The translations under genes were made by a program, and so were the position numbers. Positions 39,487 through 48,991 of a stretch of DNA of 64,000 nucleotides are shown piece by piece. Origin of the DNA: Candidatus Accumulibacter propinquus (GTDB taxonomy: Bacteria; Pseudomonadota; Gammaproteobacteria; Burkholderiales; Rhodocyclaceae). Below the pieces are notes generated by a model that was given only the letters and a program-made list of their open reading frames with translations, did no database searches and was not told the DNA's origin. The DNA is taken from contig JADKBU010000010.1 of NCBI GenBank assembly GCA_016714935.1, positions 77,052 through 141,051 on the forward strand. The letters are read 5' to 3'. How positions within the stretch are numbered: the stretch's first letter is position 1; the number at the start of each line of letters is the position of its first letter.

Positions 39487-40752
39487 TTGCTCGCTGCTCG
39501 GGATACGCACCCACGCGAGAATGATTCCGCCGGCGATGAAGAACAGCGCCAGCGAAGCCATCGCCAGGCGCTGGCTGCCGGTCGCTGCGCTGACGCCGCC
39601 GAAGAAGAGCGGGCCGAGCGCCGCTGAAGTGCGCCCGACGAGCGCGTGAAAGCCGAAGTATTCGGACTCCCGCTCCTTCGGAATCATGGTCGTGAAGAGG
39701 CTGCGGAACAGGGTCTGCGTCGAACCGAGAACGAGCCCCAGCGACACGGCAATCAGGATCGCTCCAAGCCATCCCCGCGCCAGCGCCATCAGCGCCAGCG
39801 TCATCATCCACAGCGCGAGGGTGACGTAGATCGCGCCACGTTGTGACCACCGACCACCGAGCCAGCCGAAGAACATCGTCGACGGGATGGCGATCGCCTG
39901 AAACATGAGCGAGAGTTCCAGGACCTCCTGAACTTCGAGTCCGAAAGTCTTCTTCATCATCACCGCGGTAAAGAACATCACGGTGACGATGGCGTCGTTC
40001 ACGAGGTAGTAGGCGAGGAGGAATTTCGGCACTTCGCGATTCTCGCGCCATTGCCTGACGGTGGCCCAGATGCGCCGGTACTGGGCAGTGAAACCGGTGT
40101 CGGCCTGGATGGGCGAAGCGCTCGGCAGCGCGCCGACCGCGGGCAAACCGATCAGGAGCAGGAAAACGGCGCTGACGAGAAAGGCGTTGGCGAAGTTCGC
40201 CGCGTTGTCGGTGGTCATTCCAGCGCGTGTGAAAGGCAGGCACAACAGGAAACAGGCGATTCCACCGAGGTAGGAAAGCCCCCACGCCAACCCCGAAACG
40301 CGCGCCGCACTTTGCGGAGCAGTGATCAGCGGCAGGTACGAGTTGTACAGGCTGCTGCCGACCGTCGCGCCGACCTGGGCCACGACGAAGATCGCGACAC
40401 CGGCCATGAGGTCGCCGCGGCCGACGTCCGTCAGCAGTGCGGTGGCGACGCCGCAGACCAGCGTCACAGTTGCCAGCAGCGATCGGCGGTGTCCGCCGGT
40501 ATCGGCGACCGCACCGATCAACGGCGAAAGCAGGCCGGAGATGACGAGCGACAGGGCGATCGCCAGCGACCACAGCGCGTCGGCCTGGCCGGAATCGGTG
40601 GCGACGTATGCCGTGAAATAGATCGCATACGCGACGCCGGGAATCATCAGGCCGTAACCATGCAGCGCGACGTCGTAGAAGATCCACGCGGTGACGAAGC
40701 GCCGGCTCGTCGTTGCGGCGCCGGGCGGTGCTGCGAGCTGGCGTGTCTTCAT
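39481..40752 (-). CDS. MFS transporter, UMF1/Atg22-like family
   Basis: 423 aa from ATG 40752 (TTG 40773 also possible). About twelve hydrophobic segments span the protein. The first contains AWIFYDVALHGYGLMIPGVAYAI-type sequence (shown here only in part), with the Tyr-Asp in helix 1 characteristic of the Atg22-like/UMF1 group. Between helices 2 and 3 is GAVADTGGHRRS, the MFS loop motif. A polar central loop (about 210-240) divides the two six-helix halves. The substrate is unknown; bacterial members are often proposed to export small metabolites. It follows the LysR gene by 17 bases on the same strand, so the regulator probably shares its transcript and may control it. Confidence 0.85.
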   Translation of the reverse strand: MKTRQLAAPPGAATTSRRFVTAWIFYDVALHGYGLMIPGVAYAIYFTAYVATDSGQADALWSLAIALSLVISGLLSPLIGAVADTGGHRRSLLATVTLVCGVATALLTDVGRGDLMAGVAIFVVAQVGATVGSSLYNSYLPLITAPQSAARVSGLAWGLSYLGGIACFLLCLPFTRAGMTTDNAANFANAFLVSAVFLLLIGLPAVGALPSASPIQADTGFTAQYRRIWATVRQWRENREVPKFLLAYYLVNDAIVTVMFFTAVMMKKTFGLEVQEVLELSLMFQAIAIPSTMFFGWLGGRWSQRGAIYVTLALWMMTLALMALARGWLGAILIAVSLGLVLGSTQTLFRSLFTTMIPKERESEYFGFHALVGRTSAALGPLFFGGVSAATGSQRLAMASLALFFIAGGIILAWVRIPSSEQS

Positions 40753-40769
40753 CAACCCCAGGGGTTGAT

Positions 40770-41765
40770 TCAACAGGGTCGCAGCGCGCCTTGCGGCGCA
40801 CTCCTGGTGACCGAAGGTGGCTGTGAAGGTGGCTGTGAATCGGCTTGCCGGGCTTCCGCTTCGACCGCGTGCAAGGCTTTGATGAACACCCGGGCCGACG
40901 GCGCCAGCGTGCGGCCGGCGAGGTAGATCACGCCGTAGTTCGTGCGCATGACCGGCGCAGCGAAATCGACCACGGCGAGGAACCCGGCCGCAAGGTCGTC
41001 GGCGATCATGCCGACCGTACTGGGGAAAAGCGCATCACTGTCACGGGCGATCCGTCGAGCCAGGGCCAGCGAGTTCACCGAGATCGGAGGAACGAAATCT
41101 TCGGAATCGCCCCCGTTGGCCACTCCCGAACCCCGCTCGGACGCCGTAGCGGCAGCGGCGCCACGCAGCAGGGTCGTCACCAGCGGAAAGGCATTCACCC
41201 GGGCGAGCGAAGGCTGGATTTCCGTTGCCAGCGGATGGCCTGGCCGGCAGGCGAGAACGATGCGGTGCGAGGGGAGCGTCTCGACGATCAGGCGCTTGTC
41301 GTCATCGGCGCCAGAAATCTCGGCGATGCCCACGTCGATTCGTTCGGCGAGAACGTCATGCACAACTTCTGCCGGATCGGCGGTAGCGCACCGGATTTTC
41401 AGGCGGGGATGCGCCTTCAGGACACGGGCGATGGCGGTGGCGACCGAGATCTCGCTGGCATAAGGGCCGGCGCCGATGGCCAGGCTTCCCGCCTCGAGTC
41501 CGGCGAGGAGTCGGATTTCGCGGCGCAGTTCGGCTTCGCTGCTGAGCAGGTTCTCGCCGCGTTCGAGCAGAACGCGCCCAAACGGCGTCGGCGTCACGCT
41601 CCGCGGCGCGCGGTCGAAGAGCGGCACGTCGAGCGCCTGTTCGAGCGCGGCGATGCTCCGCGACAGGCTCGGCTGCGTGAGATGCAGGGCTTCGGCCGCG
41701 CGCGCAAAGTTGCCATGCTTGCCGAGGGCAAGGGCGTGGCGGATGAGGCGCAACTCAATAATCAT
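40770..41765 (-). CDS. LysR-family transcriptional regulator
   Basis: 331 aa. The N-terminal winged helix-turn-helix is clear (HGNFARAAEALHLTQPSLSR, with SIAALEQALDVPLFDR following), then an effector-binding domain (about 90-300) of the periplasmic-binding fold with GSLAIGAGPYASE and ERIDVGIAEI. The tail is Ser/Gln/Pro-rich. It sits directly upstream of, and in the same direction as, the MFS transporter gene, and is divergent from the REC-TPR gene. Control of the transporter is the simplest inference. The inducer is unknown. Confidence 0.92.
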   Translation of the reverse strand: MIIELRLIRHALALGKHGNFARAAEALHLTQPSLSRSIAALEQALDVPLFDRAPRSVTPTPFGRVLLERGENLLSSEAELRREIRLLAGLEAGSLAIGAGPYASEISVATAIARVLKAHPRLKIRCATADPAEVVHDVLAERIDVGIAEISGADDDKRLIVETLPSHRIVLACRPGHPLATEIQPSLARVNAFPLVTTLLRGAAAATASERGSGVANGGDSEDFVPPISVNSLALARRIARDSDALFPSTVGMIADDLAAGFLAVVDFAAPVMRTNYGVIYLAGRTLAPSARVFIKALHAVEAEARQADSQPPSQPPSVTRSAPQGALRPC

Positions 41766-41947
41766 ACGTGCAGCGTATCACAATCGTGCAACAGAGGTAT
41801 TGGACACCACCGCAAGGCGATGAGATCCTAGATGCAGGTTGAGGCGATATCAACTCGGGGAAGTGACGATGACCTCTACCCGGCTTGCCGAGCCGGCGGG
41901 CGCATTCTGGCGCCCACTCCGGAGAAACTTTCGCCACCCTGATCGCC

Positions 41948-43570
41948 ATGCCATTCAATACTGCCTGCAAAGACAAACGCTTCCTCATTATCGACGACAT
42001 ACCCGAGATGCGTTTTTCGTTACGTCGCCAGGTGGGTAGTCTCGGATGTGAACACGTCGTGCTCAGCAGCACCGTCAAGGATGCGCTGGAGAAGCTCGAG
42101 AGCAGTGCTTTCGATATCATCCTGTGTGATTACTACCTCGCCGGCGGTACCGACGGGCAACAATTCCTCGAATTCGTGCGTGGCCGCAACATCATCGGCA
42201 GTGGCGTGTTGTTCGTCATGGTCACCGGCGAGAAAAGCTACGACAGTGTCGTCACGGCCGCCGAGTGTCTTCCCGACGACTACCTCCTCAAGCCGTTCAC
42301 CGCCGATACGCTGAAAATGCGCATCGAACGCCTGCTCGACAAGAAAAAACGACTCGCCCGAGTCGATCGGATGCGCGACAGGAAGAACTGGAACGGGGTG
42401 ATCAACGCCTGCAATGAAATCATTGCCACCAAGGATCGTTACCTGGTCGACGCCCTGCGCATCAAGGGCAACGCCCTGCTGCAGGCGGGCGAAGCCGAAA
42501 CCGCCGCGGCTTTCTACCAGCAGGTGCTGCGCATGCGTTCCCTTCCCTGGGCGAGCCTGGGGCTGGCGCGGGCGCTGAATCAACTGGGCGAGAGCGCGCA
42601 CTGCAAGACCACCCTGAAGGCACTGATCGCCGAGTCGCCGAAGCTGATGGCCGCTTATGACCTGCTCGGCAAGGTGCATCTCGCGAGCGGCGACGCCGAC
42701 GCGGCGATGGCCATCCTCGACAGCGCCTGCGTCATTTCCCCGAACTCGCTGACGCGCCACCGTGCCATCGCCAGGGTCGCCGAAAAGAAAGGCGACTTTG
42801 CGCGCGTCGAGAAGGCGCTTGGCCACGTGATCCGGAAGACGCGTCATTCGCCGCTGCGCGAAACCCGCGACTTTGCCCAGTTGGGCAACGCGCTGACCGA
42901 GATGGGCGAGCCTGGCAAGGCTGTCGCGTTGCTTGAGGAGGTCCGCACGAATTTCAGGAACGATGCCAACGATCCGCTGCTCGCCGCCGTCGAGGCGATC
43001 GCGCAGCAGAAATCGGGCAACCCGGAAAAAGCCGCGGCAGCGCTCGCGCGTGCCATGCAGAGCGACCCGTCCCGATTGCCCGAGGCGGTGACGATGGCGC
43101 TTGCCAAGGCCTGCCTGGCGACCGGCAATCAGCAGGCGGCGCAGGAGATACTGAAAAACCTGGTGCAGGAAAACCCGGAATCGAAGGATCTGCATGCACG
43201 CATTTCGGCGGTCCTGCGCGACAACGGTGCGCCAGAACTTGCCGACCAGTTGGTCAAGGAAAGCATTCGCGAAATCATTCAACTCAACAACGAGGCGGTG
43301 CGGCGGGCCAAGGCCGGCGAACTCGCCATCGCGGCCGAGATGCTCAGCGCAGCCGCGCATCGCCTGCCCGGCAACCTGCAGGTCGTGGGCAACGCGGCGA
43401 CCGCACTCCTTTTCGACATCTTCAGGAATGGTCCCGACGCCGCCAAGCTGCGCACGGCGCAAACCTTCCAGCAAAACGTCGAGGCGCTGTGCCCGGAACA
43501 CCCCAAGCTCGCCGAAATGGCCGAGTTGATGAAGCGAATTCATACCAGATACGCGCAAGCGCCGAAATAG
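41948..43570 (+). CDS. Response regulator receiver fused to tetratricopeptide repeats
   Basis: 540 aa. Residues 10-125 form a receiver domain: FLIIDDIPEMR (acidic pair), ILCDYYLAGG (phospho-accepting Asp), MVTGEKSYDSV, and DYLLKPFTADTLK (Lys of the K-P loop). The rest (about 150-530) is helical with many TPR-like pairs, for example AYDLLGKVHLASGDADAAMA and ALTEMGEPGKAVALLEEV. There is no DNA-binding or enzymatic output, so signalling probably goes by protein-protein contact. ATG 41948 begins just before the receiver; the longer frame from 41885 adds no recognisable sequence. An HD-GYP gene follows 173 bases later and may be a partner. Confidence 0.9.
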   Translation: MPFNTACKDKRFLIIDDIPEMRFSLRRQVGSLGCEHVVLSSTVKDALEKLESSAFDIILCDYYLAGGTDGQQFLEFVRGRNIIGSGVLFVMVTGEKSYDSVVTAAECLPDDYLLKPFTADTLKMRIERLLDKKKRLARVDRMRDRKNWNGVINACNEIIATKDRYLVDALRIKGNALLQAGEAETAAAFYQQVLRMRSLPWASLGLARALNQLGESAHCKTTLKALIAESPKLMAAYDLLGKVHLASGDADAAMAILDSACVISPNSLTRHRAIARVAEKKGDFARVEKALGHVIRKTRHSPLRETRDFAQLGNALTEMGEPGKAVALLEEVRTNFRNDANDPLLAAVEAIAQQKSGNPEKAAAALARAMQSDPSRLPEAVTMALAKACLATGNQQAAQEILKNLVQENPESKDLHARISAVLRDNGAPELADQLVKESIREIIQLNNEAVRRAKAGELAIAAEMLSAAAHRLPGNLQVVGNAATALLFDIFRNGPDAAKLRTAQTFQQNVEALCPEHPKLAEMAELMKRIHTRYAQAPK

Positions 43571-43743
43571 AAGCGCAAATGAGCCGGTGTCCATCGCCGG
43601 AGGCAGTAGAGAAGACGCTGCCGGGATTCGCGATTGCCTTTCGGCCCGAGGCAGTGATGAAGCTTGATGCAGAACTCGGACGGGAACGTACCGACGCGCG
43701 CCACTGTAGTCAACTTCAGTCAGCAATATCTCGGGAGGTCACC

Positions 43744-44997
43744 ATGCTGAAGCGAATCAATGTTAATCAACTCAGCGTCGGCATGTTCCTCAAAGAGTTC
43801 TGTGGCTCCTGGATGGAGCATCCGTTCTGGCGCTCATCGTTCGTCATCACCGACCCGAAGGATATCGCCACCATCCTGGCCAGCAGCATCCGGGAAGTGT
43901 GGATCGATTGCGACAAGGGTCGTGATCTGGCACCTGGTGAGCCGCTGGTCTCGTTCGCAGAATCGGAAGCCGAGGTCGATGCCGAACTGGCCAGTGTGGT
44001 TGGCGAAGTGCGCCAGCTCAAGCGTGTCCCCAGCATCGTCGAATTTGGCCGTGCGGCGAAAATCGTTGCCAGATCACGGCAGGCAGTGACCTCGATGTTC
44101 GAGGAAGCACGTATGGGCAACGCCTTCAATTCGTCGGGCGCGCAACGACTGGTCGACGAAATAGCCGACTCGGTGAGCCGCAACCCTGGCGCCCTGATCA
44201 GCCTCGCTCGTCTGAAGAGTACCGACGATTACACGTACATGCACTCGGTCGCCGTCTGTGCTCTGATGATCGCGCTCGCCAGGCAACTGGGCCTCGACGA
44301 GGAAAAGATCCGTTCGGCCGGTATCGCCGGCCTGTTGCACGATCTGGGCAAGGCGGTGATACCGATCGAAATTCTCAACAAACCGGGCAAGCTGACCGAT
44401 GAGGAGTTTTCGATCATGAAGTCGCATCCTGAAGAAGGGCATCGGATGTTGCTCCAGGGCAGCGGCGTCGATGCCATTGCGCTCGACGTCGTCCTCCACC
44501 ACCATGAAAAGACCGATGGATCGGGTTACCCGAAGCGCCTCAAAGCCGACCAGATCAGCCTGTTTGCCAAGATGGGGGCGGTCTGCGACGTGTACGACGC
44601 GATCACCTCGAATCGTTCGTACAAGGCCGGTTGGTGCCCATCCGAATCGCTGCGCAAGATGGCCGAGTGGACCAAGGGACATTTCGACCCCAAGGTCTTT
44701 CAGGCCTTCGTCAAGAGCGTCGGCATCTACCCGATCGGATCGCTGGTGATCTTGAGCAGTGGTCGGCTCGGCACCGTCATCGAACAGGGCGACAAGTCGC
44801 TGCTCAGTCCACGCATCCGGGTTTTTTTCTCGACACGAAGCCACGCGCGCATCCGCCCGGAAATCGTCGACCTCGCGCGTGGCCAGGACAAGATCGTCAG
44901 CCGCGAAGATCCGGCGAAATGGAACTTTCCCGACTTGAACGAGATATGGTCCGGGCTACCCGATTCGACCCGCGCCAGCCGCCCGCCACCTTGCTGA
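43744..44997 (+). CDS. DUF3391/HD-GYP cyclic-di-GMP phosphodiesterase, copy 1
   Basis: 417 aa. ATG 43744 has an excellent ribosome site (GGGAGGT six bases upstream); the longer open frame is not needed. The N-terminal DUF3391 part (MLKRINVNQLSVGMFLKEF and SSIREVWIDCDKG) precedes the HD-GYP domain at about 160-340: HSVAVCALM, LLHDLGKAVIP (HD pair), LHHHEKTDGSGYP (the GYP region) and MGAVCDVYDAITSNR. All metal ligands seem present, so hydrolysis of c-di-GMP is likely. A close paralogue lies in inverted orientation at 48992-50230, on the other side of the hybrid kinase. Confidence 0.93.
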   Translation: MLKRINVNQLSVGMFLKEFCGSWMEHPFWRSSFVITDPKDIATILASSIREVWIDCDKGRDLAPGEPLVSFAESEAEVDAELASVVGEVRQLKRVPSIVEFGRAAKIVARSRQAVTSMFEEARMGNAFNSSGAQRLVDEIADSVSRNPGALISLARLKSTDDYTYMHSVAVCALMIALARQLGLDEEKIRSAGIAGLLHDLGKAVIPIEILNKPGKLTDEEFSIMKSHPEEGHRMLLQGSGVDAIALDVVLHHHEKTDGSGYPKRLKADQISLFAKMGAVCDVYDAITSNRSYKAGWCPSESLRKMAEWTKGHFDPKVFQAFVKSVGIYPIGSLVILSSGRLGTVIEQGDKSLLSPRIRVFFSTRSHARIRPEIVDLARGQDKIVSREDPAKWNFPDLNEIWSGLPDSTRASRPPPC

Positions 44998-45060
44998 CCA
45001 GCGCTGTCCCCAGCGGGTCACCGGCCGGCGACTTGCACGGTTATCGTAGCACCGAGCGGC
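44996..45060 (+). pseudogene. Decayed PAS/PAC fragment related to the neighbouring hybrid kinase
   Basis: The plus strand reads LTSAVPSGSPAGDLHGYRST, which aligns with LTSGVPILSPTGELLGYRGT in the PAS region of the hybrid kinase (near 47240-47300). DNA similarity is also visible by eye. Only about 65 bases remain, joined directly to the rluF remnant. It starts at the end of the HD-GYP gene. It is best read as scrap left by duplication and deletion. Confidence 0.55.
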
Positions 45061-45065
45061 GCATG

Positions 45066-45389
45066 GATCTCCAGGCTGATGGCTGACATGGCCTCTGTTC
45101 GCGTCGTGACGCGGACGCCGACATCACGCGCGGCTGGGTCTTCGTCGACGCCAGGGGCCTCGCTCTCCTGAACCACGGCCTCACCTCGATGCGCGGCAAC
45201 TGAAACCAGCCAGGGTCGAATGGCTCAACGACGACCAGCTCCGTTTCGTTCTCCATAAGGGACGCAAACGGCAGATTCGGTGATGTGTGAACTGCTCGGG
45301 CTGCGCGTCAGCGACCTCAAGCGTGTCCGCATCGGCGCGGTCCGGCTCGGTGACCCGCCGCTCGGACAATGGCGCTTCCTGCACCCGGT
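45066..45389 (+). pseudogene. Internally deleted remnant of rluF
   Basis: This segment matches two separate parts of rluF at DNA level. 45066-45152 corresponds to the S4 region near 37869-37950 (both contain ATCACGCGCGGCTGGGTCTT). 45153-45389 corresponds to about 38328-38565 (both contain GAATGGCTCAACGACGACCA). The roughly 375 bases between, holding the catalytic GRLDIDST region, are gone, and frame-breaking changes occur in the rest (for example a TGA soon after CGGCAGATTCGG). It cannot encode an active enzyme. Confidence 0.88.
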
Positions 45390-45605
45390 ACCAGAGCGTG
45401 AAAAGTTACCTGGCCCGGTCAATCGTTGCCGGCTATAGTGTCTTGAGCGCCCGGCTCTTTATCTGACGGCTGCTTGCACGTCCGTTCGCCTTTGGCGCAG
45501 ACTCCAGCCAGCGTGAGGCACTGCGGAGACGGCGAATCCCTGCCCGCCGCAGGTGGCCTTTCTACAGGCCACATTACCCCTCGAAAAACCGGAAACCGTA
45601 ACCGC
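45390..45605. other. Gene-free spacer upstream of the hybrid kinase
   Basis: About 216 bases between the rluF remnant and the chosen kinase start. I see no gene, tRNA or convincing terminator. It should hold the kinase promoter, but no good box pair stood out. Confidence 0.4.
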
Positions 45606-48600
45606 ATGACACGCGCTGCCCTGTCCCAGTCGGTAATCAGAAGCGAAAGCGGACGTACGCCCTACCTTGCCTATTTCCTGCTGCTGTCGATCCTGACCGC
45701 GCTGCTGCTCGGCTATTTTCTGCATCTCAGCCATCAACAGACCGAACAGGCGGTCGAAACTTCTTCGCGGAACGAAGCGCACATTCTCGCCAACCAGGTC
45801 AGTGAAACCCTGCGACGAATCGACTCCAACACATCGTTCATCGCCGAAAGCGTGTCCCCAGGCGCTGCTTCCCAGCAGGATTCGACACTGAACCCGCAAC
45901 GAATCAACGCCACTTTGAGCGCTTTGGCCACGAACTTCCCCGAAATTCTGGTCTATCTGGTCATCGACAGCGAAGGTAATCCCCTCTTCGGCAACACCTT
46001 CGGCCGCAAGGACCTGAGCATTGCCGACCGCGAGTACTTCCGACAAATCAGGAACCGCCCGGATCGCGAACTGCATTTTTCGGAGACGCTGAACGCCAGG
46101 ACCACGGGGACGCCGAGCATCGTCGCGTACCGAGCCATCCTGAACCGAAGTGGAGCATTCCTGGGGCTGGTTATCACACCGATAGACCTGCGCCATTTTT
46201 CCCGGGAGTTTTCCGAACTGCAGGTCGGAGAGAATGGAATGGTGAGCATCCGCAGGAGCGACGACAGCCGCCTGGTCGTGCGCTGGCCTGAGGCCCCCGA
46301 AGAAATCAACAAACCGGCCGACCAGACGCCACCCTACCTGAGCATCCAGAGTGGCAAGACGCAAGGCATCGTCCGTTACAAGGGCCAGGTCGACCAGGTG
46401 GATCGCATATTCGCCTTTCAGAAAGTCAGCGCCTATCCGTTCTACGTACTGGTCGGCCGTGCCGTTCACGAACAGTTTGCGGCCTGGCGCGACACGGCAC
46501 TGATCTCGTCGGCGCTGACAGTGGCCGGATTGCTCGCGCTGGGCGGCCTGCTGCGTCGGTTGAAGCGCAGCGACGCCATCCTGCGCGACAGCGAAACACG
46601 TTACCGGGCCATCATCGAAGCGCAGCAGGATGCGGTTTGTCGATCCTTGCCCGACACCACGCTGACCTTCGCCAACCACGAGTATCGTCGCCTGTTCGCT
46701 GGCGGCGAAGTCGAGGTGCTCGGCCGACGGTGGATCGAATTCGTTCCCGAGGAGGAACGGGTGGCCGTGCTGGAACAACATGCGCGTTTGTCGCAAGCAC
46801 CCGACATCCTCGAATACGAGCACTCGGTGGTATTCGCCGATGGCAGTGTGCGCTGGTTTCATTGGGCTGAAGTATCGCTCTTCGACGCGCAGGGGCAATG
46901 CACCGAGATTCAGTCGGCTGGACGGGATGTCACCGAGCAAAGACAAGGCGAGGAAGCGCTGCGCAGCAGCGAACAACGCTTTCGCGATATCGCCTTCACC
47001 AGCGCCGACTGGATCTGGGAAATGGACGCGCAGGGGCGCTACACCTTTGCCTCGGACAATGTTATGGCCATACTCGGTCATGCGCCGGCGGAACTGACAG
47101 GCCGCACCCCCTTCGACCTGATGCCACCACAGGAAGCCACGCGGGTGCGCGGCATCTTCCAGGGCCTGGCCGAACGCAAGGCGTCTTTCAGCGATCTGGA
47201 GAACCTCTGCCGACATCACGACGGGAGGCTGATAACGCTGCTGACCAGCGGCGTCCCCATCCTGTCGCCAACCGGCGAACTACTCGGTTACCGTGGCACC
47301 GCCCGGGACATCAGTGCGCGCAAACAGGCCGAGCAGGCCCTGCACGATCGGGAAGAAGTGATGAGCGCGATCGTCTCCCAGGCGGTGGATGCGATCGAAC
47401 TCACCGACCTGGAAACCTTCCGCTTCATCGAGTTCAACGATGCTTCCTGTCGCCTCCTCGGCTACACCCGTGAGGAGTATGCACGGCTCACGGTCTTCGA
47501 CATCCAGGCCGAATTGCCAAGGGATCAGACGCGCGCGCTGGTGGCCGACGCCAGGGTCGGCGAAGAACGCCATTTCGAGGCCAGGCACCGGCGAAAGGAC
47601 GGCAGCGTGATCGAGGTTCAGGTCAGCATGCGCTTCATTGAACTGCGCGGCCGCTTTTGCTGCGTCGCCATCTGGAGAGACATCGGCGAGCGCAAGCGGG
47701 TGCTCGTCGAACTGGAACGTCATCGCCAACTCCTTGAGGAGAGGGTTGCTGCCCGCACCGCCGAACTCGCAGCCGCCAAGGAGGCGGCTGAACAGGCGAA
47801 TCTGGCGAAGAGCGCCTTTCTTTCCAACATGAGCCATGAGATCCGTACGCCGATGAACGGCATCCTCGGCATGGCGGAAATCATGCGCCGCGGCAGTGTC
47901 ACGCCCCGCCAGGCGGCCCAGCTCGACAAGATCGCGGCGTCGGGCAAACACCTGCTCAGCGTGATCAACGATATCCTCGATCTGTCCAAGATCGAGGCCG
48001 GCAGGCTACTGCTCGAACAGACCCATTTCAACCTCGCCGACGTGCTGAACTCGGTCGTCGCCGTCGTCGGCGACTCCGCGACGGCACGCGGACTGCGGAT
48101 TGCCGTCCACGCTCCCGGCATGCCGCAGGCGCTGCGCGGCGACCCGACCCGGCTCTCGCAAGCGGTGATCAACTATATGAGCAACGCCGTCAAGTTCACC
48201 GAACAGGGCAGCATCACGCTGACTGTCGGCGTTGTTGAGGAAACCGACGCCGACTACCTGCTGCGCATCGCGGTCAGCGACACCGGCATCGGCATGCACG
48301 CGGCCGAGATGACACATCTGTTCCAGACCTTCGAGCAGGTCGATCACTCAATGACGCGAAAGTACGGGGGCACCGGCCTGGGACTGGCCATCACCCGGCG
48401 AATCGCCGAACTGATGGGCGGCAATGTGGGCGTGGACAGCACGCCGGGGCAGGGAAGTACCTTCTGGCTGACCGTGCGGCTGGCGAAGGAACAGGAATCG
48501 ACCGGGGCAGTTACCGAGCCCGTCGGGGAGCCGGCCGAATTCGTCCTGCGTCGCGAGCATCGCGGCAAACGCGTTCTGCTCGCCGAGGACGAGCCGATCA

Positions 48601-48935
48601 ATCAGGAGGTGGCGCAGTTCCTTCTGGAAGAGGTCGGCCTGGAGGTCGATCTCGCCGGGACCGGAGTCGAGGCGCTGCGCATGGCACAGACGAACGACTA
48701 TGCGGCCGTCCTGATGGACATGCAGATGCCTGAAATGGACGGCCTGGCGGCGACGCGCGCGATCCGGCTGGTCAGTGCACCGGTATCCGTTCCCATCCTG
48801 GCGATGACCGCCAGCGCCTTCGAGGAAGACCGCCGACGCTGCCTGCAGGCCGGGATGGACGACTTCATTTCCAAGCCTGTCGAGCCGGACCGACTCTACG
48901 CAACCTTGCTGAAATGGCTGACACGGCCACGGTGA
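45606..48935 (+). CDS. Hybrid sensor histidine kinase: membrane sensor, three PAS, HisKA-HATPase, receiver
   Basis: 1109 aa from ATG 45606 (an open frame extends to 45474). Transmembrane segments at about 19-41 and 296-316 enclose a periplasmic PDC/dCACHE-like sensor of about 255 residues. Three PAS domains follow (about 333-450, 457-580, 585-695), then a coiled coil (ELERHRQLLEERVAARTAEL). HisKA contains FLSNMSHEIRTPMNGILGMA with the phospho-His. The ATPase has an N box (NYMSNAVKF), G1 (VSDTGIGM) and G2 (KYGGTGLGLAI). The C-terminal receiver has LLAEDEPINQEVA, VLMDMQMPEMDG (Asp) and FISKPVEPDRL. No HPt domain is present, so phosphate must pass to another protein. Lying between two HD-GYP paralogues, it may feed c-di-GMP control. 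Confidence 0.93.
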   Translation: MTRAALSQSVIRSESGRTPYLAYFLLLSILTALLLGYFLHLSHQQTEQAVETSSRNEAHILANQVSETLRRIDSNTSFIAESVSPGAASQQDSTLNPQRINATLSALATNFPEILVYLVIDSEGNPLFGNTFGRKDLSIADREYFRQIRNRPDRELHFSETLNARTTGTPSIVAYRAILNRSGAFLGLVITPIDLRHFSREFSELQVGENGMVSIRRSDDSRLVVRWPEAPEEINKPADQTPPYLSIQSGKTQGIVRYKGQVDQVDRIFAFQKVSAYPFYVLVGRAVHEQFAAWRDTALISSALTVAGLLALGGLLRRLKRSDAILRDSETRYRAIIEAQQDAVCRSLPDTTLTFANHEYRRLFAGGEVEVLGRRWIEFVPEEERVAVLEQHARLSQAPDILEYEHSVVFADGSVRWFHWAEVSLFDAQGQCTEIQSAGRDVTEQRQGEEALRSSEQRFRDIAFTSADWIWEMDAQGRYTFASDNVMAILGHAPAELTGRTPFDLMPPQEATRVRGIFQGLAERKASFSDLENLCRHHDGRLITLLTSGVPILSPTGELLGYRGTARDISARKQAEQALHDREEVMSAIVSQAVDAIELTDLETFRFIEFNDASCRLLGYTREEYARLTVFDIQAELPRDQTRALVADARVGEERHFEARHRRKDGSVIEVQVSMRFIELRGRFCCVAIWRDIGERKRVLVELERHRQLLEERVAARTAELAAAKEAAEQANLAKSAFLSNMSHEIRTPMNGILGMAEIMRRGSVTPRQAAQLDKIAASGKHLLSVINDILDLSKIEAGRLLLEQTHFNLADVLNSVVAVVGDSATARGLRIAVHAPGMPQALRGDPTRLSQAVINYMSNAVKFTEQGSITLTVGVVEETDADYLLRIAVSDTGIGMHAAEMTHLFQTFEQVDHSMTRKYGGTGLGLAITRRIAELMGGNVGVDSTPGQGSTFWLTVRLAKEQESTGAVTEPVGEPAEFVLRREHRGKRVLLAEDEPINQEVAQFLLEEVGLEVDLAGTGVEALRMAQTNDYAAVLMDMQMPEMDGLAATRAIRLVSAPVSVPILAMTASAFEEDRRRCLQAGMDDFISKPVEPDRLYATLLKWLTRPR

Positions 48936-48991
48936 CCGGGCGACGCTGCGTACAGGAAATTGCCGTCGGGTAACCGGGACCGACTGGCGTT

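Noticed and set aside
41839..42039. Short plus-strand open frame just before the REC-TPR gene with a GGGGAAG box
   Set aside because: It overlaps the receiver domain in another frame and the product is Arg/His-rich without homology; it could at most be a leader peptide, for which there is no evidence.
42020..43726. Minus-strand open frame opposite the REC-TPR gene
   Set aside because: The plus strand has intact receiver motifs; the minus product has no family resemblance.
45459..47219. Minus-strand open frame opposite the hybrid kinase
   Set aside because: The kinase frame contains all H, N and G boxes; the antisense product is low-complexity.
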